The notes under the pieces: generated by a model
Database searches by the model: none
What the model was told of the DNA's origin: nothing
The model's input: only the letters and a program-made list of their open reading frames with translations
Part shown: positions 53,588-63,255 of the stretch, piece by piece
Layout: the number at the start of each line of letters is the position of its first letter
Position numbering within the stretch: the stretch's first letter is position 1
Source of the DNA: JAPPKS01 sp963667895
GTDB lineage: Bacteria > Poribacteria > WGA-4E > PCPOR2b
DNA: 64,000 nt
Reading direction: 5' to 3'
NCBI GenBank assembly: GCA_965223985.1
Contig: OZ245030.1
Span: 1,426,001-1,490,000 of the forward strand
Position numbers and translations under genes: made by a program

Positions 53588-54562
53588 TCATTGCTTGTTA
53601 GTACGTGCTAACCGATCGCCGAGCTCGAGTACCCACCGCATGGCGGTCAGCATCCCGCCGGGGTCTGCTAGTCCCCGCCCAGCAATGTCGAACGCGGTGC
53701 CGTGGTCGGGCGAAGTCCGAACATACGGCAGACCGAGCGTCACATTTGCCGAGGAACGCGGCGCGATGAGTTTAATCGGGATTAAGCCCTGATCGTGATA
53801 AGGCGCGAGGACGACATCAAATTCGCCCGATTGTGCGCGCACATATGCGCTGTCGGCGGGAATTGGTCCCGAAACGGAGACGCCCTCCGCGGCGCAATCG
53901 CCAATAGCCGGCGCGAGAACATCCCGGTCCTCGGTTCCGAACATACCGCTTTCACCCGCATGAGGGTTGACTGCCGCTACGGCAATCCTCGGTCGGGGAA
54001 ATGCGAACCGGCGGAACTCCGCGTCAATGAGCCGAATCAGGTTCCGGTAAACCGCTTGAGATAGAGACCCGATTGCGTCTACCACCGACAGGTGAGTTGT
54101 CGCCAGGACCACCTTGAAGGTCTCGGTAAAGAATGACATCGCTACCTGCTGTACACCTGCGTCCCGTTTGAGAAACTCAGTGTGACCGGAAAACCCGTTC
54201 CCGACGGCTGCCTTGCTCAGCGGCGCGGTCACGATGGCGTCAATGTCACCAGACCGGGCATCTCGGCTTGCGGCTTGAAGAGCGATTAGTGCACGTTGTC
54301 CGCTCTGCGCCGAGACATCTCCCCAACCGGTCGCGAGCCCATCGCCAGTTAATTGAAGCCAAAGGCAACCCGGAGTGGCACGGGTGTTATCCTTAAGGAT
54401 AGCCCACGGCAACTCAGGGGCAAACCGATTTATGTTTTGCTTGAAGTCGGCAGCATTGGTGTAAAGAATCCACTCAGCGTGGGACAGCAGCGGCGGCAGC
54501 GCTCGAAGAACGACTTCCAGTCCAATTCCAGCGGGGTCACCACCAGTAATTCCAATTTTCAT
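53588..54562 (-). CDS. pdxA: 4-hydroxythreonine-4-phosphate dehydrogenase
   Basis: A 324-residue metal- and NAD-dependent enzyme of vitamin B6 synthesis (DXP-dependent route). Motifs: GITGGDPAGIGLEVVLRAL at the start, VTAPLSKAAV, NPHAGESGMFG with the metal-binding His, APYHDQGLIPIKLIA, and TSPDHGTAFDIAGRG near the end. It stands alone between the porin and the TonB-receptor array. A PdxA2-type homologue acting on another hydroxy acid cannot be excluded. Confidence 0.93.
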   Translation of the reverse strand: MKIGITGGDPAGIGLEVVLRALPPLLSHAEWILYTNAADFKQNINRFAPELPWAILKDNTRATPGCLWLQLTGDGLATGWGDVSAQSGQRALIALQAASRDARSGDIDAIVTAPLSKAAVGNGFSGHTEFLKRDAGVQQVAMSFFTETFKVVLATTHLSVVDAIGSLSQAVYRNLIRLIDAEFRRFAFPRPRIAVAAVNPHAGESGMFGTEDRDVLAPAIGDCAAEGVSVSGPIPADSAYVRAQSGEFDVVLAPYHDQGLIPIKLIAPRSSANVTLGLPYVRTSPDHGTAFDIAGRGLADPGGMLTAMRWVLELGDRLARTNKQ

Positions 54563-55060
54563 ACATGTAGTAACAGTTGACGTGCGATTGATACACCTCT
54601 GTTCGTTGGCTAAATCTGCGGGTAATCAGTGTAGCAATGCTATTTTCCTGCGGCATATGCCGCGTTTTCATCCGGATTGCTATGCCATAAGCATCTGGCT
54701 CTCTCGTGCTGAACGTGTTTAATCGGACCGTTCAACCCAACGTACGTGCTAATATTACAGTGTTTGAGCCCAAAATTCAAGATTTTTCTGAAAGGCGTGA
54801 AGTCGGGATTCGCCCAAACTGTTTCACGAAAAACAAGATGGCGCCGGAGATTTTATAACTCGGTAATGTGTTCACCTCATGAACGCAACTGTCCAGAAAT
54901 TGAACGGCGAAAGAGCCTCTGAAAGACAAAATCGGTGAGAAATCTGTGTATAGCTGTGTTTCTCGACTTAAACCCCTTTGGCATGAGGATTGCTATGCCA
55001 TATTGACACGAAATTTCATAATTCAGCAATCTAGAAAACGTGTTGGAAGGAAAGCAATTG
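54563..55060. other. Intergenic stretch upstream of TonB receptor
   Basis: A divergent region between pdxA and the first receptor. The string GGATTGCTATGCCATA occurs twice (near 54676 and 54982). No riboswitch or coding frame is recognised; promoters for both flanking genes must lie here. Confidence 0.45.
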
Positions 55061-57373
55061 ATGACAATTAGTCGAAAACAGCTATGGGTAAGTTTGAGTT
55101 TCTTTCTTATCAGTACCAATTTCGCTTTTTCTAGGGCAGACGCGGCGGAATCGAACCCCATTCAGTTGGAGGAAATAACTGTCATAACCCGCGTCCCAAA
55201 AGACACCTTCCGGACGCCGAACGCGGTTTCGGTCATTGACCGAGTGCAAATCGAGCGTATCAACGCGGACATCACGCCCCGTATACTACGCGAAACCGTG
55301 GGGGTCTGGGCGCAGCAAACGACATCCGGACAAGGTTCGCCGCAACTTCGTGGACTCACGGGCTATCAAGTTTTTCTTTCGATAGATGGCGTCCGGCTCA
55401 ATAACTCCACCTTCCGTTCCGGTCCGAATCAGTATTTGGGGACAATTAGCCCGGATAGCCTTGATCGAATAGAAGTGTTGCGTGGTTCCGGGTCGATGTT
55501 GTACGGCAGCGGCGCCATGGGCGGTGTCATCAGCATGTTCTCCAAAGACTTAATTCTCGACAACGCAACGGAGACATGGAACGTCCAGTCCCGCGCCTTC
55601 GGCCGATTCGCGTCGGGAACTTCAGAGCGACTCGGACGGCTTGAGGTGACGGGAAGCCGAAAGAGACTCGGATTTTCAGTTGGTGCGTCCGCCAGACGGT
55701 TCGGCGACATCAATCCAGGCAGCGGCTACGACCTGCACTACAAGAACCGCAAATTTGAGATTGTCACCGAAAAACCATCAGGGGTAGAAGTCTTTGAAGG
55801 TCCGCCCGAAGATGTCCCCGACCATTGGCTGATTGAAACTGAAACCCCGCTTGATTGGAGTGCTTACGATGGCAATGCTAAACTCGCATACCAACTCAAC
55901 GACACCAGCACGGTCAATCTCGCCTACCAACTCTGGCGTCAGCCGAAAACCCCGCGCTATGACAAGATTGCACCGCGGGAGTTCGATGAGTTCTTATTCG
56001 AACCCCAACACCGGGACCTACTCTATGCGACCTATCTGTCTGAACCATCCGACTCTGCGCTTGACCAACTTCGATTCGCCGTATCATTTCACCGCCAGAA
56101 AGAAGGACGAAATGAACTCAAGCGCGATGCAACGGAACGGCGCGAGCGGTTCGATACCGTCAACACATTTGGTCTCAGCGCACAGGCGACCAATTCATCT
56201 CTGCCGATGCAGCATGTTGTCGCAGGCGGCGAATTCTACTTCGATACGCTGTCGGGCCAAACGGTCAAAACTGACATCACGACCGGGGCTGAGACGGTAG
56301 ACAGCACAAAAGGACGGTTTATCGACGGTTCTCGCTTCTGGGATGCGAACCTTTACGTCCAAGATGAAATCGAACTGCACGACCGCGTCGAACTGACGCT
56401 CGGCGGACGATATACGCACTATAACACGCAAGCCGACCTTTCGGTGCGTTCCGATCAGTTTGGCGATTTCAACGAATCCGGGAACGCATTGACTGGCAGT
56501 GCAGGCGTCGTCGCGGGAATCACAGACGGATTGAACGTCGTTGGCAATTTCGCCACATCGTTCCGCGCACCCTCGTTGAATGACACGACCGCTGTCGAAG
56601 TCACTAATGAAGGCATCGACTCCCCTTCTCCCGACCTCGAATCGGAAACGGGGTGGACAGCAGAGGTCGGAATTAAAGCGCGCTATCAGGAGTTTGTCGG
56701 TTCGCTCACGCTTTTTCACAGTCGCATCAACGATTTGGTCACCCGTGTTCTAGCCGAGGACGCCTACGCTGGGAAGGCGCTTCCAAGCCTGATTACGGAA
56801 ATCCAGCGAAACAATCCGGGCATTGATGTCTATGTGTTTGACAACGTTGATGAAGTGCAGATTCAAGGCATCGAGTTTGCTGGAATGGTCCCCATTCAAT
56901 ACGGTTGGTCGGTTTACGGAAACGCGATGTTCACGCGCGGAAAGGTATTGGTCATTAACGGCGCAGCGCCTGATCCCGACAAACCGTGGGAAGGACGGAT
57001 TCGTCGCGAACCGCCTCTCAACGGGATGTTCGGTATCCGTTGGCACCCGCCTGCTAGGAAATTTTGGGCTGAGTTCTTCGTTCGCAGCGCCACTGAGCAG
57101 CGACGCTTAAATCGGAGCGACATTCGGGATCCTCGGATTCCGGGAACCACACGTGACACAGATGAAGTCACATTTGATTCCAATGGTGAAGCGGTTGGGC
57201 AAGGCTCACCGGGTTGGGGAACGCTTAATCTACGCGGCGGGGTTCAGATTACTGAATACAATCGACTCACCGTTGCTCTTGAGAACTTGTTCGATAAGCG
57301 GTATCGAGAACACGGCTCCGGCATCAACGCACCGGGGTTCAATATGGTTGTCAGTCTGGATAACCGGTTTTAA
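55061..57373 (+). CDS. TonB-dependent outer-membrane receptor
   Basis: About 770 residues from the ATG at 55061 (GGAAGGA upstream; the frame is open to 55040). A signal peptide (LSFFLISTNFAFSRADA) is followed by a TonB-box-like EEITVITRVP and a plug domain (RETVGVWAQQTTSGQGSPQL, VFLSIDGVRLNN, DSLDRIEVLRGSGSMLYGSG). A 22-strand-type barrel follows, with VELTLGGRYTHY and FATSFRAPSLND, and the protein ends LDNRF. Together the motifs look like a cobalamin/haem/siderophore-type receptor; the ligand is unknown. Confidence 0.93.
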   Translation: MTISRKQLWVSLSFFLISTNFAFSRADAAESNPIQLEEITVITRVPKDTFRTPNAVSVIDRVQIERINADITPRILRETVGVWAQQTTSGQGSPQLRGLTGYQVFLSIDGVRLNNSTFRSGPNQYLGTISPDSLDRIEVLRGSGSMLYGSGAMGGVISMFSKDLILDNATETWNVQSRAFGRFASGTSERLGRLEVTGSRKRLGFSVGASARRFGDINPGSGYDLHYKNRKFEIVTEKPSGVEVFEGPPEDVPDHWLIETETPLDWSAYDGNAKLAYQLNDTSTVNLAYQLWRQPKTPRYDKIAPREFDEFLFEPQHRDLLYATYLSEPSDSALDQLRFAVSFHRQKEGRNELKRDATERRERFDTVNTFGLSAQATNSSLPMQHVVAGGEFYFDTLSGQTVKTDITTGAETVDSTKGRFIDGSRFWDANLYVQDEIELHDRVELTLGGRYTHYNTQADLSVRSDQFGDFNESGNALTGSAGVVAGITDGLNVVGNFATSFRAPSLNDTTAVEVTNEGIDSPSPDLESETGWTAEVGIKARYQEFVGSLTLFHSRINDLVTRVLAEDAYAGKALPSLITEIQRNNPGIDVYVFDNVDEVQIQGIEFAGMVPIQYGWSVYGNAMFTRGKVLVINGAAPDPDKPWEGRIRREPPLNGMFGIRWHPPARKFWAEFFVRSATEQRRLNRSDIRDPRIPGTTRDTDEVTFDSNGEAVGQGSPGWGTLNLRGGVQITEYNRLTVALENLFDKRYREHGSGINAPGFNMVVSLDNRF

Positions 57374-57418
57374 TCGGCGGGACTTTGCGGCTTGTCTCAA
57401 TGAACCGAGATATTGGGA

Positions 57419-57669
57419 TGTGCACGAAACAGAACAAATTTTCGTTCAAACTGCACCTTTTGGTGCAAGGACCGACTCTCTAAATGAAAAATCTCAAACT
57501 GTTCCTACGGCTGAATGAAACAGGCTTAGCGAGCCGAAAGTTGAAGTGGAGTATCCGATGGCACGTATTTTGCCCGTCTATTTAATCACCTTGAAGAAAC
57601 TGATTTAGTTTCGTAAACTAGAATTCTCGTAAGTGAGTATCCACGTGATGATTAAGGAGGAGCGAGACA
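57419..57669 (+). promoter_or_regulatory. Duplicated leader of WD40 gene (copy 1) with hairpin
   Basis: Bases 57421-57500 are almost identical to 62975-63054, directly after the other TonB-receptor gene. The block contains the hairpin TGCACC-TTTT-GGTGCA (57452-57467). Weaker similarity continues to the start of both WD40 genes, including GATTTAGTTTCG. The hairpin has no T-run, so it is not a classical terminator. Confidence 0.65.
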
Positions 57670-59901
57670 ATGCAACGAGACAAGAAAAACCATTTCATGA
57701 AAACGTCACTATTTGTAAGATTCATACTACTCGTATTTGTAACGGTCGCATTTGTATCAAACAGCTCCGCCCAAGATTCTCCGCAATGGGGTCTGCCTGA
57801 TGGCGCTAAAGCGCGCCTCGGTAAAGGTGTGATAAATGAAATTCAGTATTCGCCCGACGGCGCTCGCCTTGCGGTGGCTAGCGGTATCGGTATTTGGCTC
57901 TACGATACGGCGACCCATCAAGAGGTCGCCCTACTGGCTGAACATTTGTCTGCCGAAATTGTTGAATTCAGTCCCGATGGTCGCACTATCGCTAGTGTGA
58001 GCGCTAGTGTGAGTGGCGACACAATCCAATTCTGGGACGCCGATACGGGCGAACTCCTGCAAACCGTCACCGCATCGGATTGGGTCGATAGCGTTGCGTT
58101 CAGACCCGATGGCCGCGCCATCGCAAGTAGTACGAGTCGGGGAGATATCCGTCTACGGGATGCTACCACAGGTGAACTCCTGCGAACACTAAAAGCGCAT
58201 ACGGATCATGTTTGGAGCGTTGTCTTCAGTCCAGACGGTCGCACCATTGCAAGTGCGAGTTGGGACGATACCGCCCGGCTGTGGAACGCTGCCACGGGTG
58301 AACTCCTGCACACGCTCAACGGGCATTTTGGCATTGTCGATAGCATCGCATTCAGCCCGGATGGCACAACGCTTGCCGGCGAGGATTTTTTCGGGATTCG
58401 TCTGTGGGACGTTGCTTCGGGCGAACTTCTTCGGACGCTCGAGCCGCAAAGAAGTGGCGTCAATAGTGTCGCCTTCAGTCCAGATGGCACAACGCTTGCT
58501 GGTGGGAGCTGGGAAGAAATTCATCTGTGGGACACTACCACGGGAGAACACGTGCGAACGCTCAACGGGCATACGAGTTGGGTCAATAGCGTTGCGTTCA
58601 GCCCTGATGGTCGCACAGTCGCCAGTCACAGTCGAGACAGTATCATCCGCCTGTGGGACGCTGCCTCGGGCAACCACCTCCGTACGCTCAGCGGGCATAC
58701 GAGTTCGCTCAGGAGCGTCGCACTCAGCCCTGACGGTGCAACGCTCGCTGGTGGGAGTGATGTCGGAAACGTGCGGCTGTGGGACGTTAAGGCTGGCAAA
58801 CACCTGCGTACGCTCACCGGACATAGACGTAGTGTCAATAGCGTCGCTTTCAGCCCAGATGGCACAACGCTTGCTAGCGGGAATGATGACAGTACGGTGC
58901 GGCTGTGGGACGCTGCGGTTGGCGAACTCTTGCGTACGTTCACCGGACATAGACGTAGTGTCAATAGCGTCGCTTTCAGCCCAGATGGCGCCACAATCGT
59001 TAGTGGGAGTTACGGCAGTAGGGCGCGGCTTTGGGAAACTGACACAGGAAACCACCTGTTCATGTTCGACGAGCATAAAGGTTCTGTCAATAGCGTCGCA
59101 TTCCACCCAAATGGGCGCACTGTCGCCAGTGCGGGTAGAGACAGTCTCATCCGCCTGTGGGACGCTGCCACGGGCAAGCAGTTAAAAACGCTCGAAGGGC
59201 ATACGGGTGCTGTCGGTAACATCGCTTTCAGTCCTGACGGTGCCAGACTCGCTAGTGGAAGCTCGAAAGAGATTCACCTGTGGGACACTGCCGCGGGCGA
59301 CCGCCTGCGAACACTCAACGGACATACGAATGGGGTCAGTAGCCTCGCCTTCAGCCCGGATGGCGCAACGCTCGCTGGCGGGAGCCGGAAAGAGATTCAG
59401 CTGTGGGACGTTGCCACGGGCAACCACCTGCGAACACTCAACGGGCATACGCGTTCGGTCAGTAGTGTCGCATTCAGTCCGAATGGGAGAACGCTCGTCA
59501 GTGGTAGTTCGGACGGCACCGTGTTGCTGTGGGAACTTTCCTCTTCAACCGGAGTTGGGATTGGGGTGGAACCGTCGGCAAAACGCTCGACGACGCTGGG
59601 AAACATCAAACGCACGGCGTTGCTGCAAAATTATCCGAATCCGTTCAACCCCGAAACATGGATACCGTATCAGTTAGCAAAAGATGCACTCGTGACTTTG
59701 AGCATCTATGAGCAGAGCGGTCATATCGTCCGCACCCTCGACATTGGACGTCAGATATCGGGAGTCTACCGAGATAAAGCAAACGCCGCGTATTGGGACG
59801 GTCGTAACCAAAACGGAGAACCCGTGACAAGCGGCACCTATTACTATCAACTCCGTGCGGAGGATTACACCGCGCTACGGCGGATGGTGATTGTCAAATA
59901 G
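57670..59901 (+). CDS. Secreted WD40 protein with FlgD/T9SS-like C-terminal domain
   Basis: A 743-residue protein. The ATG at 57670 is set by AAGGAGG nine bases upstream; a second ATG at 57697 is also in frame. A signal peptide ends near SNSSAQD. Fourteen WD40-type repeats follow, each near the form GHTxxVNSVAFSPDGxTLASGS...LWD, enough for two seven-bladed propellers. The last 95 residues (LLQNYPNPFNPETWIPYQLA, then SIYEQSGHIVRTLD and SGTYYYQLRAEDY) match FlgD-like or type-IX-secretion sorting domains. It is therefore likely a cell-surface or secreted binding protein. The next copy starts at 63256. Confidence 0.92.
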   Translation: MQRDKKNHFMKTSLFVRFILLVFVTVAFVSNSSAQDSPQWGLPDGAKARLGKGVINEIQYSPDGARLAVASGIGIWLYDTATHQEVALLAEHLSAEIVEFSPDGRTIASVSASVSGDTIQFWDADTGELLQTVTASDWVDSVAFRPDGRAIASSTSRGDIRLRDATTGELLRTLKAHTDHVWSVVFSPDGRTIASASWDDTARLWNAATGELLHTLNGHFGIVDSIAFSPDGTTLAGEDFFGIRLWDVASGELLRTLEPQRSGVNSVAFSPDGTTLAGGSWEEIHLWDTTTGEHVRTLNGHTSWVNSVAFSPDGRTVASHSRDSIIRLWDAASGNHLRTLSGHTSSLRSVALSPDGATLAGGSDVGNVRLWDVKAGKHLRTLTGHRRSVNSVAFSPDGTTLASGNDDSTVRLWDAAVGELLRTFTGHRRSVNSVAFSPDGATIVSGSYGSRARLWETDTGNHLFMFDEHKGSVNSVAFHPNGRTVASAGRDSLIRLWDAATGKQLKTLEGHTGAVGNIAFSPDGARLASGSSKEIHLWDTAAGDRLRTLNGHTNGVSSLAFSPDGATLAGGSRKEIQLWDVATGNHLRTLNGHTRSVSSVAFSPNGRTLVSGSSDGTVLLWELSSSTGVGIGVEPSAKRSTTLGNIKRTALLQNYPNPFNPETWIPYQLAKDALVTLSIYEQSGHIVRTLDIGRQISGVYRDKANAAYWDGRNQNGEPVTSGTYYYQLRAEDYTALRRMVIVK

Positions 59902-60496
59902 CATCACACAAGTAGGGTGAGAAACCGAGTTTCTCTTAAAACTAGTTTCTGAAGGCACTGCGAGCGAGATAATTTGGATGGGACTGACAGTATCAGCACG
60001 TAGGTTGGGTTGAGCGAACAAAGGAGCGAATAGCGGTTGCGATAGTTTTCGGAAAACTATCGCCTGAGATTCCTATAAAGAACTATCGCACTCACTATTC
60101 GGTCAGTTGATTGAATGAGATTCAGGGGTTGATTCTGTTTGAACCTTGTTATGAGGTTGCGGTACCCAACGTTTTTTGTTTATCATTGTGATGGCGTCGA
60201 GAGTTGTGTGGTTTGGAATTGGCGATCTGTTGAATACGATTGAGAAGCGTTGGGTATCGACGGGGCTCACTAATTTCATATTTCAATCTTCAATAATGTC
60301 CTTCCCGATCGCTTTAATCGGGGCAGAGGAAAAGTATCGGGATTCTTTCTGAGTTCCTGATGGCAACTCCTTCATGTGTTACCTCTTAAAGCTTGTTTGA
60401 AAAGTAGGCAGCAAAGCCGTTGTTTGATTATTTGAAAATCAAAATCATCGAATTTACAGGGCATTTACCCCACAATGGCTTCTCTCGAAGAGGGAT
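59902..60496. other. Intergenic stretch with repeats C and B
   Basis: No gene recognised. Contains GTAGGTTGGGTTGAGC (59999-60014, repeat C) directly joined to repeat B (60016-60113). A hairpin-like GAAACCGAGTTTC lies near 59925. Confidence 0.5.
60016..60113. repeat. Dispersed repeat B, copy 3
   Basis: The left half GAGCGAATAGCGGTTGCGAT leads into a perfect hairpin GCGATAGTTTT/AAAACTATCGC. The right half AACTATCGCACTCACTATTC is in inverted orientation. This is the longest of the three copies, with an extra inner hairpin. Confidence 0.8.
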
Positions 60497-60770
60497 TTGG
60501 ACTATTCAAAAAGGCTCGTAATCGCCAGGAATTTAGGAGAGTGGTTCAGGTTCATGGAGCGGGCGGAAATTCGATTAGAGCGATTTGCGCACGATTGGAC
60601 CGCGAATTTCCCGCCGACATCGGGTGCGTGTATTGCAAGGAATCTCTCGCACAATAGCCCGGCAAATGGTCACAGAGCGTGGGGAAGCCCGCCTCCTTGA
60701 GGGAAAATACGGAGCGGCGCGGTGGCTTCCCCACTATCCGAAGAACACACTGCATCGCTCCGTTTATTAA
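60497..60770 (+). pseudogene. Possible frameshifted remnant gene
   Basis: A frame from 60497 (RNLGEWFRFMERAEIRLERF) and, after a shift near 60650, a second frame (ERGEARLLEGKYGAARWLPH, ending at 60770) could together code for about 90 residues. No family is recognised, and the codon pattern is only weakly coding-like. It may equally be non-coding sequence upstream of the second TonB receptor. Confidence 0.25.
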
Positions 60771-60834
60771 TTTTGACATATCGGATAGATGTTGTTGCCT
60801 ACATATTCAAAGGTTACTGGAAAGAGGAACACTC

Positions 60835-62898
60835 ATGTTCAATCGACGTTTTAAGCAAATCGCACTTGCCGTAATCTGCATCAGCAATCCATTGTCGCCG
60901 ATTTTCCTCAGCAATGCTGTAGTGGAGGGAACATCCAATGAGATCGTTTCAGAACAGGGCGACGCAAAACCTGTCGAACTCGACGAAATTGTTGTTACGC
61001 CCGGCAGATTCTCGATTAACGATGGCAGACCTTCAACGATATCACTCTCAAAACAGCTCATTGAGCAATTCCCGTTGGTTGATAACGACGTGATGCGGGC
61101 TGCGCACATTTTCCCCGGAGTCGTAGCGAGCGATTACAGCGCCCGTTTCAGCGTGCGCGGCGGCGAAAAGGACGATGTATTGGTGAGATTAGACGGGATG
61201 GAACTGTTCAATCCGTACCACCTGCAAGACTTTGGCGGGGCAGTTTCAATGGTTGGGCTAGATTTAATCCAGGGCGTCGAATTGTTAATGGGCGGCTTCC
61301 CGGCGGAATACGGAGACAAAATGTCCGGCGTGTTTGACATCACAACAAAGACGGATAAAATCGAGAAAGTTTCCGCCGATTTAGGAGTTGATCTCATCAA
61401 TGCAACCGCTATGGTGGAAGGACCCTTATCAGAACAGGGTTCGTGGCGCCTGTCAGCACGCCGTGGATACGTGGATCTGATTCTTGCACTGATTGATCTT
61501 GATGAGGACTACAAGCCACAATACGCCGATGTCTACGGCAAACTCACCTATTCTCCGACACAGATGGACACGATCACGCTCAATGGGCTTTATGGATGGG
61601 ATAAGAATCGGATTCGACAAGGGGACCTCGAAACCAACTTAGATTCGCGTTATGACAATTTGACCGTTTGGACACGGTGGCGGCATCGCTTCGGTACGTC
61701 GAACTGGTCTGATGTGTTCGTTTTTGGGGGGAGTGCAGCCCAAGATCGGCGCACCGGAACGGCGGACTTTGATGTTCGTTCGTTTCGTTTCTTGGGAGCC
61801 AAAACTGAATTAACAGCCGGTTTTCTGGATAAACACCAATTTCGCAGCGGAATAGAATGGCGTTGGATGGCGGCGCAATACGATTACGATGTTAGCGAGC
61901 GGCAGTCTGGAGTAGACAGGTACGCACGAGTCGTTGCGGACCTAGAAGGCAGCGGCGGCGAATTCAAGGCGTACATTCAAGACGAGTGGCAGTTCCATCC
62001 GAAACTCGCGCTCAATTTTGGTGGGCGGTATCTGTTCCAAGACTATCGCGCCACCGGTATTCAAAGATACGAACTTGGGCCTCGGGTGGCACTTGCAGTA
62101 CGCCCAACAGAAAAACTAGTGTTGCGCGGGGCGTGGGGATTCTACCACCAACCCATCCTCATGATGAATATTCCTGTCGAAGATGGTGTTCAGACCGTCG
62201 GGCGTGCAGAACAGGCGGTTCATTACATTCTCGGCGGTGAATACCGTCCAAGCGATAATTTCTTGTTCCGTTTGGAGTCGTATTACAAAACATTGGATAA
62301 TCTTACGGGGCGGCTCAGGGAATTTGGACGACAGACCCAGATTTTCGCGCCCCCGGAATCCGGGGAGGCAAAAGGGGTAGATGTCTTCGTGACGCATGCG
62401 GTTTCAAATCGGTTAACGTGGGGAATTGGCTATGCATACGCGATCGCGAAAGAAAGTGCAGGCGGCGAGACATTTTTTCGACAGTCTGACCGGCGGCATT
62501 CTGTCGCTGTAAGCAGCAGTCATCAACTTTCACAGGGGCGGCATCTCTACCTCACTTGGCGTTTCCATTCCGGCGAACCGAGAACACCGTTGACACATAC
62601 GTTGGTTTCGCAGCCGGGAGGAGGCATTGCCTGTGACCGACAGTTTGGGGCGACGCATTCAGAGCGGCTGCCACCCTACCACAGCCTCGATTTTCGGTTC
62701 ACGGATCGGAATCCATACAGCCGGTGGGAACTCACTTGGTATTTCCAAATCTTAAATTTGTACAATCGATCCAACCTTGACCAATATGCGTTCAGTGAGG
62801 TACGAGACGACGACACGGGTGCGCTGCTCACATGTGAGATTGATGAAGAGCCGCTGTTGCCGATTTTGCCGACATTGGGCGTAATGGTCGCGTTTTAA
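60835..62898 (+). CDS. TonB-dependent outer-membrane receptor
   Basis: 687 residues from the ATG at 60835 (AGAGG seven bases upstream; an open frame reaches back to 60679 without family-like residues). A signal peptide (ALAVICISNPLSPIFLSNA) is followed by a TonB-box-like VELDEIVVTPGRF and a plug with FSVRGGEKDDVLVRLDGMEL and GGFPAEYGDKMSGVF. The barrel includes LALNFGGRYLFQDY, and the protein ends LGVMVAF. It differs clearly from the receptor at 55061, so it probably takes another ligand. It is followed by the second copy of the WD40 leader. Confidence 0.92.
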   Translation: MFNRRFKQIALAVICISNPLSPIFLSNAVVEGTSNEIVSEQGDAKPVELDEIVVTPGRFSINDGRPSTISLSKQLIEQFPLVDNDVMRAAHIFPGVVASDYSARFSVRGGEKDDVLVRLDGMELFNPYHLQDFGGAVSMVGLDLIQGVELLMGGFPAEYGDKMSGVFDITTKTDKIEKVSADLGVDLINATAMVEGPLSEQGSWRLSARRGYVDLILALIDLDEDYKPQYADVYGKLTYSPTQMDTITLNGLYGWDKNRIRQGDLETNLDSRYDNLTVWTRWRHRFGTSNWSDVFVFGGSAAQDRRTGTADFDVRSFRFLGAKTELTAGFLDKHQFRSGIEWRWMAAQYDYDVSERQSGVDRYARVVADLEGSGGEFKAYIQDEWQFHPKLALNFGGRYLFQDYRATGIQRYELGPRVALAVRPTEKLVLRGAWGFYHQPILMMNIPVEDGVQTVGRAEQAVHYILGGEYRPSDNFLFRLESYYKTLDNLTGRLREFGRQTQIFAPPESGEAKGVDVFVTHAVSNRLTWGIGYAYAIAKESAGGETFFRQSDRRHSVAVSSSHQLSQGRHLYLTWRFHSGEPRTPLTHTLVSQPGGGIACDRQFGATHSERLPPYHSLDFRFTDRNPYSRWELTWYFQILNLYNRSNLDQYAFSEVRDDDTGALLTCEIDEEPLLPILPTLGVMVAF

Positions 62899-62972
62899 TA
62901 ATCCCTGGCTCATGTTAGGAGTGCGCGCAACGGAAACCGAGTATTGTCTTAAAGAACCTGAGATGTCGGGCG

Positions 62973-63255
62973 ATGCACGAAACAGAACAAATTTTCGTTC
63001 AAACTGCACCTTTTGGTGCAAGGACCGGCTCTCTAGATGAAAAATCCCAAACTGCTTGTTGCCTTGATACATCAGACTTCCATGTCCAGAATTGAAGTGG
63101 ATTGTCCGTTGGCACATAATTTGCCCCGCTAAAGTGAACATCTCGAAGAATCTGATTTAGTTTCGCTACCTAGATTTCCTTGCAAGAGGGTAATCACGTA
63201 AAGATAGATAAGCTACCCGCTGGCAAAGGAGGACCAATTAAAGGAGGACCAATTG
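62973..63255 (+). promoter_or_regulatory. Duplicated leader of WD40 gene (copy 2) with hairpin
   Basis: Bases 62975-63054 match 57421-57500 with only a few changes, including the hairpin TGCACC-TTTT-GGTGCA at 63005-63020. The rest of the leader is weakly similar to that of the first WD40 gene up to the ribosome binding site. Confidence 0.65.
63225..63254 (+). promoter_or_regulatory. Tandemly duplicated ribosome binding site
   Basis: AAAGGAGGACCAATT occurs twice without a gap (63225-63239 and 63240-63254), just before the ATG at 63256. Only the second AGGAGG has proper spacing (8 bases); the first would be 15 bases further out. The first WD40 gene has a single site. Confidence 0.8.

Noticed and set aside
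57452..57467. Hairpin TGCACC-TTTT-GGTGCA as a rho-independent terminator
   Set aside because: No T-run follows on either strand and the stem is short; it is kept as part of a conserved leader instead.
58189..59448. Long open frames antisense and out of frame within the WD40 gene
   Set aside because: They are by-products of the regular repeat codon pattern; they show only periodic repeats with no family resemblance.
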